DNA from: CALELM01 sp045617105
GTDB lineage: Bacteria; Bacillota; Negativicutes; Selenomonadales; Selenomonadaceae
NCBI GenBank assembly: GCA_045617105.1
Contig: JAZLHW010000048.1
Span: forward strand, 1-64,000
DNA length: 64,000 bases
Direction of reading: 5' to 3'
A program made the position numbers and the translations under genes. The notes beneath the pieces are model-generated. The model ran no database searches, had not been told where the DNA came from, and saw only the letters and a list, made by a program, of their open reading frames with translations. Positions 61,969-64,000 of this stretch are shown here, piece by piece (position 1 is the first letter of the stretch; each line of letters starts with the position of its first letter).

Positions 61969-62448
61969 TTATGCCCTTTTTTCAATGCCTGCCACCGCAT
62001 AGGAGGAGATTCCTTGCTCCGAACCAGTAAAACCAAGCTTTTCCTCCGTAGTTGCCTTGACATTGACCTGATCGATATCAACTTTCAGGACATTTGCAAT
62101 ATTTTTCCGCATTTGAGTAATATGCGGTGCCATTTTGGGCTTTTGTGCCACTATAGTTGCATCTACATTCCCTACGGCATAGCCTTTTTCTTCCAAAAGT
62201 TTCTGCACCTGCGAAAGCAGCACCAAGCTGTCTGCTCCCTCATATTTGGAATCCGTATCCGGAAAATGCTTCCCTATATCACCAAGTGCAGCCGCTCCCA
62301 GCAAGGCATCTGCAATCGCATGAAGAAGCACATCTGCATCAGAGTGTCCCAGCAAACCTAATGTATGCGGAATCTCCACCCCGCCAAGAATCAATTTTCT
62401 TCCTTCGACCAAGCGATGCACATCATAACCCATGCCAAAACGTGTCAT
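61969..62448 (-). CDS. ispF: 2-C-methyl-D-erythritol 2,4-cyclodiphosphate synthase
   Basis: 159 residues. Metal-site DVHRL (GMGYDVHRLVEG), the LLGHSDADVLLHAIADALLG block and ATTEEKLGFTGSEQGI match IspF. It is the fifth step of the MEP isoprenoid pathway. Adjacent to ispD. Confidence 0.97.
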   Translation of the reverse strand: MTRFGMGYDVHRLVEGRKLILGGVEIPHTLGLLGHSDADVLLHAIADALLGAAALGDIGKHFPDTDSKYEGADSLVLLSQVQKLLEEKGYAVGNVDATIVAQKPKMAPHITQMRKNIANVLKVDIDQVNVKATTEEKLGFTGSEQGISSYAVAGIEKRA

Positions 62449-62472
62449 GCCGTCACCTCCCTATTTATTCTC

Positions 62473-63150
62473 CTATTCCCTCAAGAACGCTTCTGCTATC
62501 AGCAGATCCTCCGGCGTAGTTACCTTGATATTTCGATAACTGGAAGTTACTACCTGCACAGGCCGTCCCATTCGTTCCACCAAGCTTGCGTCATCTGTCC
62601 CCAAAAAGCCATCTTTCTCAGCTCTCTGGTATGCTTCTAAAAGTATTTCCTTTTGGAAGCCCTGCGGTGTCTGAACAGCCCATAGCACAGCACGATTTGG
62701 AGTTTCCCTGACGAAACCAGCCTCATCGACCACCTTGATCGTATTCTTTTCCGGCACTGCGGCAATAGCACTGCCCTCTGCACGTGCGGCTGCAATCACA
62801 TTCTCAATAACCGACAAAGATACCAACGGTCTCGCTGCATCATGAACCAGCACGATCTCCGTTTCCTCCGGCATAGCAGCAAGCCCATTTGCAATCGAAT
62901 ACTGGCGTTCTGAGCCTCCGGCTATGACTGCATAAGGCTTCAGTCCACTTACCTTGGAAAGCAGCTGCTCTATCTGAGCGATCTCGTCCTTGGCAACGAT
63001 CACTACGAGGAAATCCACCTGCTGAGAAGCAGAGAAACGCTCCAACGTATGCACGAGGATCGGCTTTCCCAAAAGCTCCAAAAACACCTTGTTTTTTCCC
63101 GCCTTCATACGCCTGCCCTGGCCTGCCGCTGGAAATACTGCCGTTACCAT
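62473..63150 (-). CDS. ispD: 2-C-methyl-D-erythritol 4-phosphate cytidylyltransferase
   Basis: 225 residues. The nucleotide-binding FPAAGQGRRMKAGKNKVFLE at the N-terminus and VLVHDAARPLVS match IspD, the third step of the MEP pathway. The ATG at 63150 follows GGGAGG by eight bases. Confidence 0.96.
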   Translation of the reverse strand: MVTAVFPAAGQGRRMKAGKNKVFLELLGKPILVHTLERFSASQQVDFLVVIVAKDEIAQIEQLLSKVSGLKPYAVIAGGSERQYSIANGLAAMPEETEIVLVHDAARPLVSLSVIENVIAAARAEGSAIAAVPEKNTIKVVDEAGFVRETPNRAVLWAVQTPQGFQKEILLEAYQRAEKDGFLGTDDASLVERMGRPVQVVTSSYRNIKVTTPEDLLIAEAFLRE

Positions 63151-63209
63151 GAACTCTACCTCCCAAAAACAATTCATCAATGGAATCTATTCTACTACAT
63201 TTCAGCACA

Positions 63210-63246
63210 AAAAGAAACGGCAGCCAAAGAATACTGCCGTTTCTTT
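63210..63246 (-). terminator. Terminator between the Rpn remnant and ispD
   Basis: AAAAGAAACGGCAG and CTGCCGTTTCTTTT pair over 14 bp. It isolates the ispD cluster from the broken region upstream. Confidence 0.85.
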
Positions 63247-63302
63247 TCATAACACATCAAAAGTCTGTCAGCTTCTGCCCAATGATCCAAAGCCCACTCT
63301 CC

Positions 63303-63734
63303 CTACAGCAGCCCTGCCTGCTTGCCGAGTGCTGTCACATCTTCCACAGACATCTGCGTGATTCTCGCAACCATGCTTGGCTGCAGCTTTTCCTTTAACA
63401 TATTAATAACGAAGCTAAAGATGTCCCCTTCTTCAACAGCTTGCTGTAAGTGGGGGAAGCCCAATTTTAACAAGCGGTGAGCATATCTCCCGCTTCGTTG
63501 AAACGCAAATTGGAGGGAAAATGCTTATGGCATTTTCTTGAACAATGGCGTTATAATATTGCTCTCCATTGCCTGTTTTATACCCTCTGTACGTCCTTCC
63601 GCACGTTCCTGTTTTCCGAATTCTTCAAATACCCTGCACATGGTTGCCTCTCCTTTCTCCGTTTCCTTGAGTTGACGTACTCTTTGGGCAAGCACGTCAT
63701 AGTTCATCTCATCAGCTTTTGTGCATGACCTATA
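63303..63734 (-). pseudogene. Rpn-family (PD-(D/E)XK nuclease/transposase) C-terminal remnant, interrupted
   Basis: The minus strand encodes the C-terminal half of an Rpn-like protein: a KADEMNYDVLAQRVRQLKET block, MCRVFEEFG and a Glu/Arg/Gly-rich coil, then the stop comes from an inserted 148-bp element (63406-63554). Beyond it the frame resumes with NMLKEKLQPSMVARITQMSV and ends ALGKQAGLL. Removing the element and one 5-bp flank copy rejoins ESN to MLKEKL in frame. The catalytic N-terminal half is missing; in its place lies a mazG-like gene. Confidence 0.8.
63406..63554 (+). repeat. Structured 148-bp repeat, copy C, inside the Rpn gene
   Basis: 149 bases, same orientation as copy A, one extra A near the left end. 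Ends ATAACG and CGTTAT. The flanks each have ATATT, offset by one base. Inserted in the Rpn tail. Confidence 0.92.
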
Positions 63735-64000
63735 TTTTTTTCAAATAAATGCTTGTCAGATGGTCGATGTCCTTTTGCCTGTCTAACTCAAACAGAGGTA
63801 TCTCACGAATGGATTCATCGGGAAGTGCCAGGTGATGCACATACGTCACCTCATAATCGTCCGGAAAATGCTCCATCAGCAAAAGCTTTGCATCCGAGGC
63901 AATTTGCGGACTATAGACCTGCGTCACTACCATAGGCAAGCCTGCCGGAAGGACGATATCCGCAAGTGTTTCTGCATCGAGAACAGCAATGCCTTCTACA
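63730..64000 (-). CDS. Tetrapyrrole-methylase domain of a MazG/YabN-like protein (partial, apparently truncated)
   Basis: About 90 residues are visible; the rest lies past the window edge. The sequence VTQVYSPQIASDAKLLLMEH, then IPLFELDRQKDIDHLTSIY matches the end of the N-terminal SAM-methylase-like domain of YabN/MazG nucleotide pyrophosphohydrolases. A stop follows after KKI, and the MazG pyrophosphatase domain expected next is absent; Rpn-tail sequence starts there in another frame. The A7 run at the junction means that one deleted base would fuse the two frames. Could be a stand-alone methylase domain or a broken gene. Confidence 0.75.
   Translation of the reverse strand, partial: VEGIAVLDAETLADIVLPAGLPMVVTQVYSPQIASDAKLLLMEHFPDDYEVTYVHHLALPDESIREIPLFELDRQKDIDHLTSIYLKKI

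Noticed and set aside
63525..63707. Stand-alone small gene of 60 residues
   Set aside because: It is the interrupted part of the Rpn tail; its last ten residues come from the inserted repeat.

Overview
The window looks like a chromosome segment, centred on the replication origin, of a diderm Firmicute of the class Negativicutes (Selenomonas/Mitsuokella type). The gene order around dnaA (rpmH-rnpA-yidD-yidC-jag-mnmE-mnmG-rsmG one way, dnaA-dnaN-S4-recF-dciA-gyrB the other) is Firmicute-like, as are the T-box, the yybP-ykoY and cobalamin riboswitches and SigH. At the same time there are outer-membrane systems: a Tad secretin, a TonB/ExbBD complex with a TonB-dependent receptor, and a lipid A-type phosphoethanolamine transferase. 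The assignment is inference from gene content. No rRNA, tRNA or CRISPR array was seen.

Layout. 1-9377: Tad/Flp pilus locus on the minus strand (cpaB, secretin, two ParA/CpaE-type ATPases, tadB, two Flp pilins, a TadE-like pseudopilin, tadA, and tadC running off the edge), with the prepilin peptidase divergent at the upstream end. 9600-21692: envelope-glycan island with four tandem DUF6056-like membrane proteins, a phosphoethanolamine transferase, an acyltransferase, a GT-C-like membrane protein and an FAD oxidoreductase. 22024-23807: htpX and a TerC family gene behind a manganese-type riboswitch. 23814-37831: the origin region. 38248-49246: PTS IIB, csoR-like regulator, T-box-controlled ileS, a chemoreceptor, lgt, proC and a large hybrid histidine kinase. 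49654-56757: cobalamin uptake operon (btuF-btuB-btuD-btuC-exbB-exbD-tonB) behind a cobalamin riboswitch. 56774-63150: a housekeeping run ispD-ispF-cysE-cysS-mrnC-thyX-rlmB-sigH. 63303-64000: a broken Rpn-family gene joined to a truncated mazG/yabN-like gene.

The most unusual signal is a structured repeat of about 148 bp bounded by ATAACG...CGTTAT. It is present in three near-identical copies (38040-38187, 49382-49529, 63406-63554) plus a degenerate half copy (44604-44671). One copy has a 5-bp target duplication, and another interrupts the Rpn gene so that removing it restores the reading frame, so it behaves like a small non-autonomous mobile element. The dnaA-dnaN spacer contains an apparent DnaA-trio/basal unwinding element, and two perfect DnaA boxes lie inside mnmE. 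Many genes here appear to start with TTG behind a strong Shine-Dalgarno; starts were moved to such codons, or to downstream ATG/GTG codons, where the ribosome-binding site demanded it.
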